Shown piece after piece: positions 43,572-51,674 of a DNA stretch of 64,000 nucleotides (position 1 is its first letter; each line of letters opens with the position of its first letter). The translations under genes and the position numbers were made by a program. The notes beneath the pieces were generated by a model, which made no database searches, was not told where the DNA came from, and was given only the letters and a program-made list of their open reading frames with translations. Origin of the DNA: JANPPS01 sp965246925 (GTDB taxonomy: Bacteria; Pseudomonadota; Alphaproteobacteria; Acetobacterales; Acetobacteraceae); NCBI GenBank assembly GCA_965246925.1, contig OZ251994.1, positions 1,550,001-1,614,000 on the forward strand, written 5' to 3'.

Positions 43572-44855
43572 ATGAGCGAGGCGGTCGCGTGCGACGTGTT
43601 GGTGATGGGCGGCGGCCCGGCCGGGAGCACCGCCGCCGCCCTCCTGGCCGAAGCCGGGCGGGACGTCGTGCTGCTCGAACGCGAAACGCACCCCCGCTTC
43701 CATATCGGCGAGAGCCTGCTGCCGCGGAACCTGGCGCTGTTCGACCGCCTCGGCGTCACCGACCAGGTCCGCACCATCGGCGTGCACAAGCCCGGCGCCG
43801 AGTTCATCAGCGACGAAACCGGCCAGGCCATCGCCTTCCCGTTCCTCCAGGCGCTCGACAACACCTACCCGCACAGCTGGCAGGTCCGCCGGGCGGAACT
43901 GGACGACATCCTGTTCCGCAACGCCGCCCGCCTCGGCGCCCGCACCATGGAGCAGACCCGCGTCCGCACGGTCGATCTGGATACCCGCACCGTGGACGCG
44001 GACACCCCGGACGGGCCGGTGCGGTTCCAGCCCCGCTACATCCTGGACGCCACCGGGCGGGACGCGCTGATCGCCGGGTCACGCCAGCTCAAGCAATCCA
44101 ACAAGCGCAACAGTACCGCCGCCCTCTACGCCCATTTTAGCGGCATGACCCGGCGCGCCAACACCGGCGGCTACATCACCATTCACCTCGCCGGGGACGG
44201 CTGGTTCTGGACCATCCCGCTGCAGGAGGACGTGATCAGCGTCGGCTTCGTCGGCAACCAATCCGCCTTCAAGGGCCGCCGCGGCACCCCGTCCGAGCTG
44301 TTCCATGACCGCATCCGCCGCAGCCCGACCCTGGCCGCCCGCATGACCGGGGCACAGGCCGTGTCTGCAGTCTATAGCGCCGCCAACTACTCCTACCGCT
44401 CCAGGAAAGGCTACGGCCCGAATCACATGCTGATCGGGGACGCATACGGCTTCGTGGACCCGATGTTCTCCACCGGCGTGCTGATGGCCATGACCGGCGG
44501 TGAGCGCGGCGCCGCCGTGGCCGCCGCCGCGCTGCACGACACCGCACGCGGCGAAGCCATGGCGCGGGCCGCCTGCCGCGATCTCGGCCGCGCCATGGAC
44601 CGCATCGGCTGGCTGATCTACCGCATCAACGACCCGGTGCTCCGCCGCCTGTTCTTCGCCCCGCACAACACGCTTCGCATGCGCGACGGTATCGTGAACT
44701 TGCTCGCCGGCAACCTCGGCGGGGGTATCCAGGCCGAGCTGCCGGTCATAGCGTTCAAGGGCGTCTATCATTTCTGTAAGATGCTAGAACAAGCCAAAGG
44801 GAGATTGGGCATGACCGAGACCTGGGCCGGCGATCACGCCGTGGTAGCAGAATGA
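43572..44855 (+). CDS. FAD-dependent oxidoreductase, flavin-dependent-halogenase-like
   Basis: A 427-residue flavoprotein. The FAD site is VLVMGGGPAGSTAAALLAEA near the N-terminus, with FHIGESLLPRNLALFDRLG and, later, LIGDAYGFVDPMFSTGVLMA. GWFWTIPLQEDVISVGFV contains W-x-W-x-I-P, the signature that separates flavin-dependent halogenases from monooxygenases. Halogenase-like proteins are found in aryl-polyene and xanthomonadin clusters, so it may tailor a polyene; hydroxylation or another oxidation is also possible. ATG 43572 has GGGGAAA upstream. Its stop overlaps the next lipoprotein gene (ATGA), starting a four-gene coupled run to 46667. Confidence 0.8.
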   Translation: MSEAVACDVLVMGGGPAGSTAAALLAEAGRDVVLLERETHPRFHIGESLLPRNLALFDRLGVTDQVRTIGVHKPGAEFISDETGQAIAFPFLQALDNTYPHSWQVRRAELDDILFRNAARLGARTMEQTRVRTVDLDTRTVDADTPDGPVRFQPRYILDATGRDALIAGSRQLKQSNKRNSTAALYAHFSGMTRRANTGGYITIHLAGDGWFWTIPLQEDVISVGFVGNQSAFKGRRGTPSELFHDRIRRSPTLAARMTGAQAVSAVYSAANYSYRSRKGYGPNHMLIGDAYGFVDPMFSTGVLMAMTGGERGAAVAAAALHDTARGEAMARAACRDLGRAMDRIGWLIYRINDPVLRRLFFAPHNTLRMRDGIVNLLAGNLGGGIQAELPVIAFKGVYHFCKMLEQAKGRLGMTETWAGDHAVVAE

Positions 44856-45442
44856 CCCGCGCCGCTTGGCTCGGCCTCGCACTGCTGCTGTCGGCGTGCG
44901 GCACGACGGTCGCCCCCATCACCTACACCCCCACCGCCTCGATCACGCCCGGCAACGGTCAGGTCACGGTCGGGAAAGCCACCGATGACCGCCGCGACTA
45001 TGACCCCACCTGGTATGGCGCTATCCGCGGCGGTTTCGGCAACCCGATCAAGACGCTCCGCGCCGACACGCCCATCGCCGACGTCGCCGCCCGCGCCTTC
45101 CGCGCCGCGCTCACCGCACGCGGGATGCTGAGCCCGTCCGCCGGGCGCTTCGACGTCCGCCTCTCCATCCTGCGGTTCGAAAGCAACCGCGTGGCCCGGC
45201 TCGAAGCCCATGCCGCCATCGACGTGACCGTGGTCGATACCAGCACCGGCCAGACCGTCTTTCGCCAACAGGCGCTGGGCGACAAGGTCTCCGGCAGCCT
45301 TCTGGCGCTCGACAACGGCGTGTTCGCCTCCACGTCGGAACTGACCAACCTCATGGCCGCCGCCATGAGCACCGCCATCGACAGGATCGTCGATGACCCC
45401 GGCTTCCGCCGCGCCGTATCCGGAGGTGCGCCCTCGGTATGA
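44852..45442 (+). CDS. Putative lipoprotein (YajG-like)
   Basis: The 196-residue protein opens with a lipoprotein signal (RAAWLGLALLLSACG; lipid on Cys16). The mature part includes PGNGQVTVGKATDDRRDYDP, DVAARAFRAALTARGML and VARLEAHAAIDVTVVDTSTG. The layout is similar to YajG-type lipoproteins: an early strand, an amphipathic helix, then a beta sheet. Function is unknown. It is coupled at both ends by 4-base overlaps to the halogenase-like flavoprotein and a methyltransferase, so it probably helps move or anchor the product of that operon at the outer membrane. Confidence 0.65.
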   Translation: MTRAAWLGLALLLSACGTTVAPITYTPTASITPGNGQVTVGKATDDRRDYDPTWYGAIRGGFGNPIKTLRADTPIADVAARAFRAALTARGMLSPSAGRFDVRLSILRFESNRVARLEAHAAIDVTVVDTSTGQTVFRQQALGDKVSGSLLALDNGVFASTSELTNLMAAAMSTAIDRIVDDPGFRRAVSGGAPSV

Positions 45443-46086
45443 GCCCGGACGCGCTCGAGCGCACCGTCCGCCGCTACCGCACCGGGTCCCGCTTCACCCG
45501 GCACTACATCGCCTCCAAGATCAAGCGGGACCCGATCCACCGCACCGTGCTGGCCCTGGCCGCGTCCAGGACGTTCGGCGCCGTGGTGGACGTCGGCTGC
45601 GGCCGCGGGCAGGTGGGCCTTGCACTACTCGAAGCCGGGGGCGCTCGCTCCGTGCTCGGGCTGGACTGGGCCGGACGCTCGCTCGCCGACGCGGCCCGGG
45701 CCGGGCAGGGCCTGGCGTTCACGGCGCAGGCGCAGGACCTCGCCACCGACCCGGCCATCCCCGCCTGCGACACCGCCCTGCTGCTGGACATCCTGTATAT
45801 CCTGCCCACCGCCCGGGCCATCGCGGTACTGACCGCCGTGGCGCACGCGGCGCGCAGCCTGGTGCTGGTCCGCACCCTCGACCCCGGCCTCGGCTGGCGC
45901 AGCCGGCTGCACCTGGTGATGGAGCGGCTGGGCCGACCCGTCTGGCCCCACTCCGGCGCAGTCGTCGCCCCCATGCCCGTCCCGGCGCTGGCGGCCGTGC
46001 TGGAGCGTGAGGGCTTCGCCGTGGTGGTCGAGCCGTGCTGGGCCGGTACCCCGTTCGCCAACGTCCTCCTGACGGCGCGCCGGTGA
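45439..46086 (+). CDS. Class I SAM-dependent methyltransferase
   Basis: At 215 residues this is a compact Rossmann methyltransferase. Motif I is VVDVGCGRGQVGLALLEAGG, followed by SVLGLDWAGRSLADAARAGQ and the acidic/hydrophobic CDTALLLDILYILP. Downstream LVLVRTLDPGLGWRSRLHLV fits motif post III. It overlaps the lipoprotein gene by 4 bases and its TGA overlaps the GTG of the MlaC-like gene. Within this operon it may O-methylate the aromatic head group of a polyene, an inference from context. No membrane segments are visible. Confidence 0.75.
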   Translation: MSPDALERTVRRYRTGSRFTRHYIASKIKRDPIHRTVLALAASRTFGAVVDVGCGRGQVGLALLEAGGARSVLGLDWAGRSLADAARAGQGLAFTAQAQDLATDPAIPACDTALLLDILYILPTARAIAVLTAVAHAARSLVLVRTLDPGLGWRSRLHLVMERLGRPVWPHSGAVVAPMPVPALAAVLEREGFAVVVEPCWAGTPFANVLLTARR

Positions 46087-46667
46087 AGCGCCGTGTGTTC
46101 CTGGCCGCGCTATGGCCGGCGCTGGCCGTGGCACAGGAGCCGGACCCGGCCCCCGCCGCCCCGTTCATCGACCGCACCGGACGCGAACTCGGCGCCCTCA
46201 TCGCCGCCAACCCCGACCCGGCGCAACTCCGCACCCAGCTACAGCCCTTCCTCGACCGCGTCGTGGATATCGAGGGCCTGGGCCGCTTCAGCATCGGCCG
46301 CTACTGGCAAACCGCAACCGCAGCGCAGCGCACCGAGTACCTCACGCTGTTCCGCCTGGCGATCACCAAGGTCGTCGCCTCCCGCCTCGGCGCCGCCACG
46401 TCAGGCGTGTCTCAGGCCCAGATCGGCCGGCCCGAGTTCCGGGACGGCGTGATCCAGGTGCCTACCCTCGTCGAACGCCCCAACAACCGCCCCAACCGCA
46501 TCGTCTGGTGGCTCACCCCGTCCGCCGGCACCTACAAGGTGGTGGACGTCACCGCCGAAGGCATCTCGCTTCGCCTAACCCAGCGTAGCGACTACACGGC
46601 CTTTCTGAACCAGCACGGCGGCGACCTCGGCGCCCTGATCGAAGCCCTCCGGGCCCAGCTCAGCTAA
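46083..46667 (+). CDS. MlaC/Ttg2D-family periplasmic lipid-binding protein
   Basis: From GTG 46083 the product is 194 residues with a signal peptide (KRRVFLAALWPALAVAQ). The mature part has LQPFLDRVVDIEGLGRFSIG, RYWQTATAAQRTEYLTLFRL and WWLTPSAGTYKVVDVTAEGI, then LRLTQRSDYTAFLNQHGGDL, the Tol_Tol_Ttg2/MlaC pattern. These proteins ferry phospholipids between membranes; in hopanoid and aryl-polyene contexts related proteins may carry other lipids. The start overlaps the methyltransferase stop (GTGA). The end abuts the convergent radical SAM gene directly (0 bases apart). Confidence 0.8.
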   Translation: MKRRVFLAALWPALAVAQEPDPAPAAPFIDRTGRELGALIAANPDPAQLRTQLQPFLDRVVDIEGLGRFSIGRYWQTATAAQRTEYLTLFRLAITKVVASRLGAATSGVSQAQIGRPEFRDGVIQVPTLVERPNNRPNRIVWWLTPSAGTYKVVDVTAEGISLRLTQRSDYTAFLNQHGGDLGALIEALRAQLS

Positions 46668-47711
46668 TCACCGCCGGGCCATGACGATCGTGGTGCACGC
46701 ACTCTCCAACTTGGCCATCTCCCGCGCCGGCGCCATCTGAACCACCAATCGCCGGTCGTCCCCGCGGATCACCGGGCAATACGGGTCCGGCTGATCCAGC
46801 ACGTCCAGCAACCGCCGCCGCCCGGCGCACCCGCCATGGCACGCCGCCACATGCGCACACGGTACGCAGGCGGCGGGCAGGGACCGGGCGTCGATGAACG
46901 GCTGCGTCTCCGTGATCTCGCCGCCGAGCCCTAGCAGCACGTCCAGCGGCGCGCCGCCGCCCGGCCAATAGACGCAGGGCTGCACCGTGGCGCGGGGCGT
47001 GACCCGCACCGTCGCCTTGCCGCAGCCCCCGGCCCGCGGCGGCAGGCCCGCCATGGCGCGCACCAGCGGCTCGCCGATCGCCACCACGTCCGTTCGCGCG
47101 AACAACGCCGCGAACCCGTCCCAATACTCCTCATACGTCAGCGCGAACGTATCGGTCTGCACCGCCTGATACACATTGAGCCGCAGCGGCGCGTCGAACG
47201 CCGCCGCGACCTCGGCGATATCGGCCAGCCGGTCATAGTTGCTGCGCATCATCACCGCGATGATGGTGACGCCCACGCCAAGCCTGCGGCAGCGCGCGGC
47301 CTGGGTCTGGATCAGGTTCCAGTTGCCCGCTCCCCGCTGCGCGTCCTGCTCCTCCCGCGTCGCGTAATCGAGCGAGAACTCCACCTCGCTGAACGCCCGC
47401 ACGTCCTCGTCTTCCAGCACTTCGATCGAGTGGCCGTTGGACGTGATGGTGAGCTTCACCGGCTGCGTCCGCAGATACGCCAGCAGCTGCGGGAACTCCG
47501 GATGCATCCCGTTCTCGCCCGTGCCGAGGTTCACCGACCGCACCGGCAGCCGCTGCATCACGCTCTGCACCTGCGCCAGGCTCAGCCGGTCGGTCCGCGT
47601 GGGATCGCGGTAGCAGAACGAGCAGGCGAGGTTGCATTCGTTGGTAAGCCCCAAGCCCAACGAGAATGCCCCCGTAGAGACTTGCGTGGCCAAAACCGGC
47701 AACCCGTCCAT
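46668..47711 (-). CDS. Radical SAM protein with SPASM-like C-terminus
   Basis: The 347-residue protein has the radical SAM triad C26-x3-C30-x2-C33 in LTNECNLACSFCYRDP, which binds the [4Fe-4S] cluster that cleaves SAM. The C-terminal third has a further cysteine set (GGCGKATVRVTP, VQPCVYWPG, CVPCAHVAACHGGCAGRRR, YCPV) typical of SPASM/twitch domains with auxiliary clusters, as in peptide-modifying enzymes and anaerobic sulfatase maturases. No precursor peptide gene is evident nearby. ATG 47711 is preferred over GTG 47726 since GGGAG lies upstream. It is divergent from a methyltransferase 40 bases away and converges on the MlaC-like gene. Confidence 0.85.
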   Translation of the reverse strand: MDGLPVLATQVSTGAFSLGLGLTNECNLACSFCYRDPTRTDRLSLAQVQSVMQRLPVRSVNLGTGENGMHPEFPQLLAYLRTQPVKLTITSNGHSIEVLEDEDVRAFSEVEFSLDYATREEQDAQRGAGNWNLIQTQAARCRRLGVGVTIIAVMMRSNYDRLADIAEVAAAFDAPLRLNVYQAVQTDTFALTYEEYWDGFAALFARTDVVAIGEPLVRAMAGLPPRAGGCGKATVRVTPRATVQPCVYWPGGGAPLDVLLGLGGEITETQPFIDARSLPAACVPCAHVAACHGGCAGRRRLLDVLDQPDPYCPVIRGDDRRLVVQMAPAREMAKLESACTTIVMARR

Positions 47712-47751
47712 GACCCTATCTCCCACTCACAGCGCCGTGATAGACGCAGTC

Positions 47752-48564
47752 ATGCAGCCTGACCAGGACCCCACGCGGTGGGACGCGTTCGTCGCCGGCT
47801 ATGAACGCGTGTTCGAGCCGCTGACCAACGCCTTCGCCGCCCAGGCCCTGGCCGCGCTGGCGCCGCTCGGGGGCATGGACCTGCTGGACCTGGGCGCCGG
47901 CACCGGGGGCGCGGCATTGCTGGCGGCCCAGGCCGGCGCCTGCGTCACCGCGGTGGACGGCTCGCCCGCCATGGTCGCCCGCATCGCCGCCCGCATCGCC
48001 GCCCGCACCGCCGGACTGGCCGTCACGGCGCTGCAGCAGGACGGCATGGCGCTGGACATGCACGCCCAGTTCGACCGCGCCCTGTCCTGCTTCGGCGTCG
48101 TCCTCTTCCCCGACCCGGCGCGCGGCATGGCCGCCCTTCACCGCGCCCTCCGCCCCGGCGGACGCGCGGCCGTCGTCACCTGGACCGAGCCGCACCGCTA
48201 CGCCCTGGCCGCCCGCCTGCGGGAAGCCACCATCGCCACGATGGGTGAGCCGCCAGCGGGCGAACTCCCCGCCCAACTCCGCTTCACCGACCCAGCCATC
48301 TTCGCGTCCTTGCTGGAGCAGGCCGGCTTCGCCGATATCCATGTCGAGCGTCTCGAAGCCACGCTGCACCACCCATCCGCCGCCGGTCTCGCCGCCTCCC
48401 TCGCTTTCGCCCCCGGCATGACCGCCACGCTGGACGCCCTAGGCCCGCACCGGCCCGCGGTCTTGCACGCATTCACCGCCGCCTTGGAGCGGGATTTCGG
48501 CCAGGGTCCGGTATCGCTTGGCGCAGTGGCGCACGTGGCCGTGGGGCGGCGGCTAGCAATCTGA
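47752..48564 (+). CDS. Class I SAM-dependent methyltransferase (UbiE/arsenite-type fold)
   Basis: The product of 270 residues (from ATG 47752) has motif I in DLLDLGAGTGGAALLAAQAG, CVTAVDGSPAMVARIAARI, a FDRALSCFGVVLFPDP acidic loop and GMAALHRALRPGGRAAVVTW, the usual methyltransferase 11 pattern. Substrate is unknown. An upstream ATG at 47710 would overlap the start codon of the divergent radical SAM gene on the other strand, so the later ATG is preferred, though no clear ribosome-binding site precedes it. A four-residue duplication (RIAA twice) is visible at about residue 80. It may act with the radical SAM enzyme. Confidence 0.78.
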   Translation: MQPDQDPTRWDAFVAGYERVFEPLTNAFAAQALAALAPLGGMDLLDLGAGTGGAALLAAQAGACVTAVDGSPAMVARIAARIAARTAGLAVTALQQDGMALDMHAQFDRALSCFGVVLFPDPARGMAALHRALRPGGRAAVVTWTEPHRYALAARLREATIATMGEPPAGELPAQLRFTDPAIFASLLEQAGFADIHVERLEATLHHPSAAGLAASLAFAPGMTATLDALGPHRPAVLHAFTAALERDFGQGPVSLGAVAHVAVGRRLAI

Positions 48565-48582
48565 ACGCGTAGCGCTAGAAAG

Positions 48583-48606
48583 CCCTCTCCCGCCAGCGGG
48601 CGAGGG
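48583..48606. repeat. REP-like palindrome, copy 1
   Basis: CCCTCTCCCG / CGGGCGAGGG with a 4-base loop in the 60-base gap between 48564 and 48625. It belongs to the CCCTCTCCC...GGGAGAGGG class seen again at 51883 and 62966. Confidence 0.65.
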
Positions 48607-48624
48607 AGCAAACAAGGAATAACG

Positions 48625-49500
48625 ATGACCCTAACCCGACGCGTCCTCACCGCCACCCTCGCCGCCCTTCCCGCCGCCCTCCCACGCGCCGTCCACGCCC
48701 AGCCGGCCGTGCTGGCCTTCACCGCCATCCCGGACCAGGACGAGAGCCGCCTGGTCGAGCGTTTCGGCCGCGTCGCCACCTACCTCCAAGACACGCTCGG
48801 CGTCGCCACCCGCTACGTGCCGGTCAAATCCTACCCGGCCGCCGTCACCGCCTTCACCAACGACCAGGTGCAGCTCGCCTGGTTCGGCGGCTTCACCGGC
48901 GTCCAGGCCCGCCGCGCGGTCCCGGGCTCCCAAGCCATCGCGCAGGGTGTCGAGGATACCGCCTTCAAGAGCTTCTTCATCGCCCACGCCGGCACCGGGC
49001 TCGCCAAATCGGCCGATTTCCCCGCAGGGATCGCCGGGCGCAGCTTCACCTTCGGCGCCCGCGCCTCCACCTCCGGACGCGTCATGCCGGAGTTCTACAT
49101 CCGCAAGCAGTTCAGCCAGGCGCCTGAGAAAGTGTTCTCCCGCGTCGGCTTCTCCGGTGACCACACCAAGACGCTGCAGCTGGTGCAGTCCGGCGCCTAC
49201 GAGGCGGGTGCGATGGACTACACCGTGTTCGACCTCGAAACCAAGGCCGGGCGCGTGGACTCGGCGCAGGTGTCGGTCATCTGGGAAACCCCGCCCTTCC
49301 CCGACTATAACTGGACCGTCCGCGGCGACGTGGACGCCCGGTTCGGCGCCGGCTTCACCGCCCGCCTGCGCGCCGCGCTGATCGCCTGCCAAGACCCCGC
49401 CATCCTGCAGCCCTTCGGCCGCACCGGCTTTATACCCGCCACCAACGCCCAATACGACCCGGTGGAACAGGTCGCCATCGCCGCGGACATGCTGAATTGA
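48625..49500 (+). CDS. Phosphonate/phosphite-type ABC transporter substrate-binding protein (PhnD-like)
   Basis: A 291-residue periplasmic protein with a signal peptide (ending PRAVHAQ). The body has LAFTAIPDQDESRLVERFGR, VATYLQDTLGVATRYVPVKS and AAVTAFTNDQVQLAWFGGFT, then FTFGARASTSGRVMPEFYIR, the PhnD signature in which Ser/Thr residues hold the oxyanion. VFSRVGFSGDHTKTLQLVQS and YEAGAMDYTVFDLE follow. The natural ligand could be a phosphonate, phosphite, phosphate or another oxyanion. It heads a three-gene importer with the ATPase at 49575 and the fused permease at 50218. ATG 48625 has AAGGAATAACG upstream. Confidence 0.82.
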   Translation: MTLTRRVLTATLAALPAALPRAVHAQPAVLAFTAIPDQDESRLVERFGRVATYLQDTLGVATRYVPVKSYPAAVTAFTNDQVQLAWFGGFTGVQARRAVPGSQAIAQGVEDTAFKSFFIAHAGTGLAKSADFPAGIAGRSFTFGARASTSGRVMPEFYIRKQFSQAPEKVFSRVGFSGDHTKTLQLVQSGAYEAGAMDYTVFDLETKAGRVDSAQVSVIWETPPFPDYNWTVRGDVDARFGAGFTARLRAALIACQDPAILQPFGRTGFIPATNAQYDPVEQVAIAADMLN

Positions 49501-49530
49501 ACGCACGTCGAAGAACGCGTTGGGGAACCC

Positions 49531-49564
49531 GTAGGGCGGGTAAGCGCAGCGCGATCCACCACCC
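49531..49564. repeat. Dispersed-repeat-like palindrome
   Basis: GTAGGGCGGGTAAGCGCAGC followed by GCGATCCACCACCC. It resembles the widespread proteobacterial intergenic repeat GTAGGGTGGGTTAGCGCAGC. It lies in the 74-base gap between the binding protein and ATPase genes. Confidence 0.5.
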
Positions 49565-49574
49565 GCTGCCGTAG

Positions 49575-50225
49575 ATGCTGCTGACGCTGCGCAATGAAAC
49601 CGCCGGGTTTGCCGGGCACCCGGTCCTGCACGGCATCGGCCTCGACATCCGGGCGGGCGAGCGGATCGCCGTCATGGGCCGCTCCGGCGTCGGCAAATCC
49701 ACGCTGCTGCAGCTGATCTACACCCGCCTCAGCAGCCAAGCCGCGCTGGTGCCGCAGGCGGCGGCGCTGGTGGGGCCGCTCAGCGTGTTCCACAACGTCT
49801 ATATGGGCCGCCTCGACCGGCACTCCGCCTGGCGCAACCTCCGCATGCTCGCCTGGCCGGCCCGGGCGGAGCTGGACGCGGTGAGGCACGTGCTGGACAG
49901 CGTCGGCCTCGCCGGCAAGCTGCGCGCCCCGGCCGCCACCCTGTCCGGCGGGCAGCAACAGCGCGTCTCCGTCGCCCGCGCCCTGTATAACGGACGCCCC
50001 GTGGTGATCGGTGACGAACCCGTCTCCGCCCTCGACCGGCAGCAGGGCGCGGCCGTGCTGCGGCGCATGGCGGACACGCACCCCACCATGATCCTGGCGC
50101 TGCACGACATCGGCCTCGCCCTCGAATACGCCGGCCGGGTCATCATGCTGGACGCCGGACGTATCGCGCTAGACCGCCCGGCCGCCTCGCTCCGCGACAC
50201 GGACCTGCTGCCCTTCTATGCTTAG
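49575..50225 (+). CDS. ABC transporter ATP-binding protein (PhnC-like)
   Basis: The 216-residue ATPase has Walker A MGRSGVGKSTLLQLIY, a Q-loop region (AALVPQAAALVGPLSVFHNV), the signature ATLSGGQQQRVSVARALYNG, Walker B PVVIGDEPVSALD and the switch His in ILALHDIGLALEYA. It energises uptake by the adjacent fused permease. VFHNVYMGRLDRHS matches PhnC-type proteins. It begins after a 74-base gap and overlaps the permease by 8 bases. The Walker B acidic pair is intact (DE). Confidence 0.88.
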   Translation: MLLTLRNETAGFAGHPVLHGIGLDIRAGERIAVMGRSGVGKSTLLQLIYTRLSSQAALVPQAAALVGPLSVFHNVYMGRLDRHSAWRNLRMLAWPARAELDAVRHVLDSVGLAGKLRAPAATLSGGQQQRVSVARALYNGRPVVIGDEPVSALDRQQGAAVLRRMADTHPTMILALHDIGLALEYAGRVIMLDAGRIALDRPAASLRDTDLLPFYA

Positions 50226-51660
50226 CTACGGCCGGGTCAGCCTCGCCTTCCTCGCCGCCGGCCTGCTCGCCCTCATGGCCGCAGACCTCGGCGTCACCGT
50301 CCTGCATCCCGGCGCCGAACTGGCCCGGCTGCTGGCGGGCACCTTGCGCCCGGACCTGCTGGCCGTGGGCGCCAGGGGCGTGGCGCTCACCATCGCCTTC
50401 GCCGTGCTGGGCGTCTCCGCCGGCGCCCTGGCCGGCTTCGCGCTATCGCTCGTCTTCCACCGCGTCCGCTATCTCTGCGCCGCCCTCCGCTCGGTGCACG
50501 AGCTGTTTTGGGCCCTGTTGCTCATGCAGGTGCTGGGCCCGTCCCCCGCGGCGGGCCTCCTCGCCATCGCCATCCCCTATGCCGGCATCTTCGCCAAGGT
50601 GTTCGCCGAAATGATCGAGGAGGCGGACCTCGCCGCCGACCGCGTGCTGCCGCCGGGCACGGGGCTCCTGTCCCGCTTCGCCTACGCCCGCGCCCCCATC
50701 CTGGCCCGCCCGATCGGCAACTACCTGCTCTACCGCCTCGAATGCGGCCTCCGCTCCACCCTCGTCCTCGGCTTCATCGGCCTGCCCACCATGGGGTTCG
50801 AGCTCGAATCCTACTTCCGTCAGGGCCATTATGCCGAGGCCGCTGGCTTCGTCCTCGTGTTCTACGCCCTGATCGGCACCCGCCGGCTCTGGGCACGCCC
50901 GGTGACGCTGCCGTTCCTCTGGCTCGGCTCGGCCGCGGCCCTGGCCTGGCTCGCCCCCCCGGTGCTGGGCGGCTCCGTCTGGACGGCCCTGGGCCGCTTC
51001 CTGGGCCATGACATCGTGCCCCGCCCGTTCCGCGGCGGCGGCGAGTTCTGGCCCTGGCTCTGGGCGATTCTGCGCGACCAGGCCCTGCCCGGCGTCATCA
51101 ACACCCTGATCGTCTCGCAGCTCGCCATGATCGGCATGGCGCTGCTTGGCCTCCTGCTGTTTCCGCTCGTCGCCGCCCGCTTCACCGGACAAATCGGCCG
51201 CCCGCTCGGCCGCGTGCTGCTGGTCGTGCTGCGCTCCACCCCGGAATACATGGCAGCGTATGTCCTGCTACAGCTGCTCGGCCCCTCGATGCTCCCGGCC
51301 GTCATCGCGCTCGCCGTCCACAACGGCGGCGTGCTGGCCTTCCTCATGGGCCGCCAGGCCGACGACGTCGCGCTCCGCCCCGACGCCCCGCGCGGCCTAG
51401 ACCTCTACAGCTGGGAGATCCTGCCCCGCCTCTACGGCCAGTTCCTCGCCTACGCGCTATACCGCTGGGAGATCATCGTCCGCGAAAGCGCCATCTTCGG
51501 CATCCTCGGCGTCCGCACCCTCGGCTTCCACGTGGACGCCGCCATCCAGGAACTGCACCTGGACACGGCCCTCATCCTCATCATCGTCACCGGCGCCCTC
51601 TCGATCGCCATCGACACCACCAGCCGCACCCTCCGCCGCCGCCTCCGCGCCATAGTATAA
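50218..51660 (+). CDS. Fused double permease of the phosphonate-type ABC transporter (PhnE-PhnE-like)
   Basis: At 480 residues this is about twice the length of one PhnE permease. It contains two membrane halves, each with an ABC inner-membrane-component motif. The first half has VALTIAFAVLGVSAGALAGF, SVHELFWALLLMQVLGPSPA and LYRLECGLRSTLVLGFIG. The second has NTLIVSQLAMIGMALLGLLL, VVLRSTPEYMAAYVLLQLLG and LYRWEIIVRESAIFGILGVR. The parallel RSVHELFWA/RSTPEYMAA and LYRxE...RxSxxxGxxG elements show internal duplication. One polypeptide can thus supply both membrane subunits. It overlaps the ATPase gene by 8 bases; its stop at 51660 is followed by gene debris. Confidence 0.85.
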   Translation: MLSYGRVSLAFLAAGLLALMAADLGVTVLHPGAELARLLAGTLRPDLLAVGARGVALTIAFAVLGVSAGALAGFALSLVFHRVRYLCAALRSVHELFWALLLMQVLGPSPAAGLLAIAIPYAGIFAKVFAEMIEEADLAADRVLPPGTGLLSRFAYARAPILARPIGNYLLYRLECGLRSTLVLGFIGLPTMGFELESYFRQGHYAEAAGFVLVFYALIGTRRLWARPVTLPFLWLGSAAALAWLAPPVLGGSVWTALGRFLGHDIVPRPFRGGGEFWPWLWAILRDQALPGVINTLIVSQLAMIGMALLGLLLFPLVAARFTGQIGRPLGRVLLVVLRSTPEYMAAYVLLQLLGPSMLPAVIALAVHNGGVLAFLMGRQADDVALRPDAPRGLDLYSWEILPRLYGQFLAYALYRWEIIVRESAIFGILGVRTLGFHVDAAIQELHLDTALILIIVTGALSIAIDTTSRTLRRRLRAIV

Positions 51661-51674
51661 CGCGCCGCCGCCTG

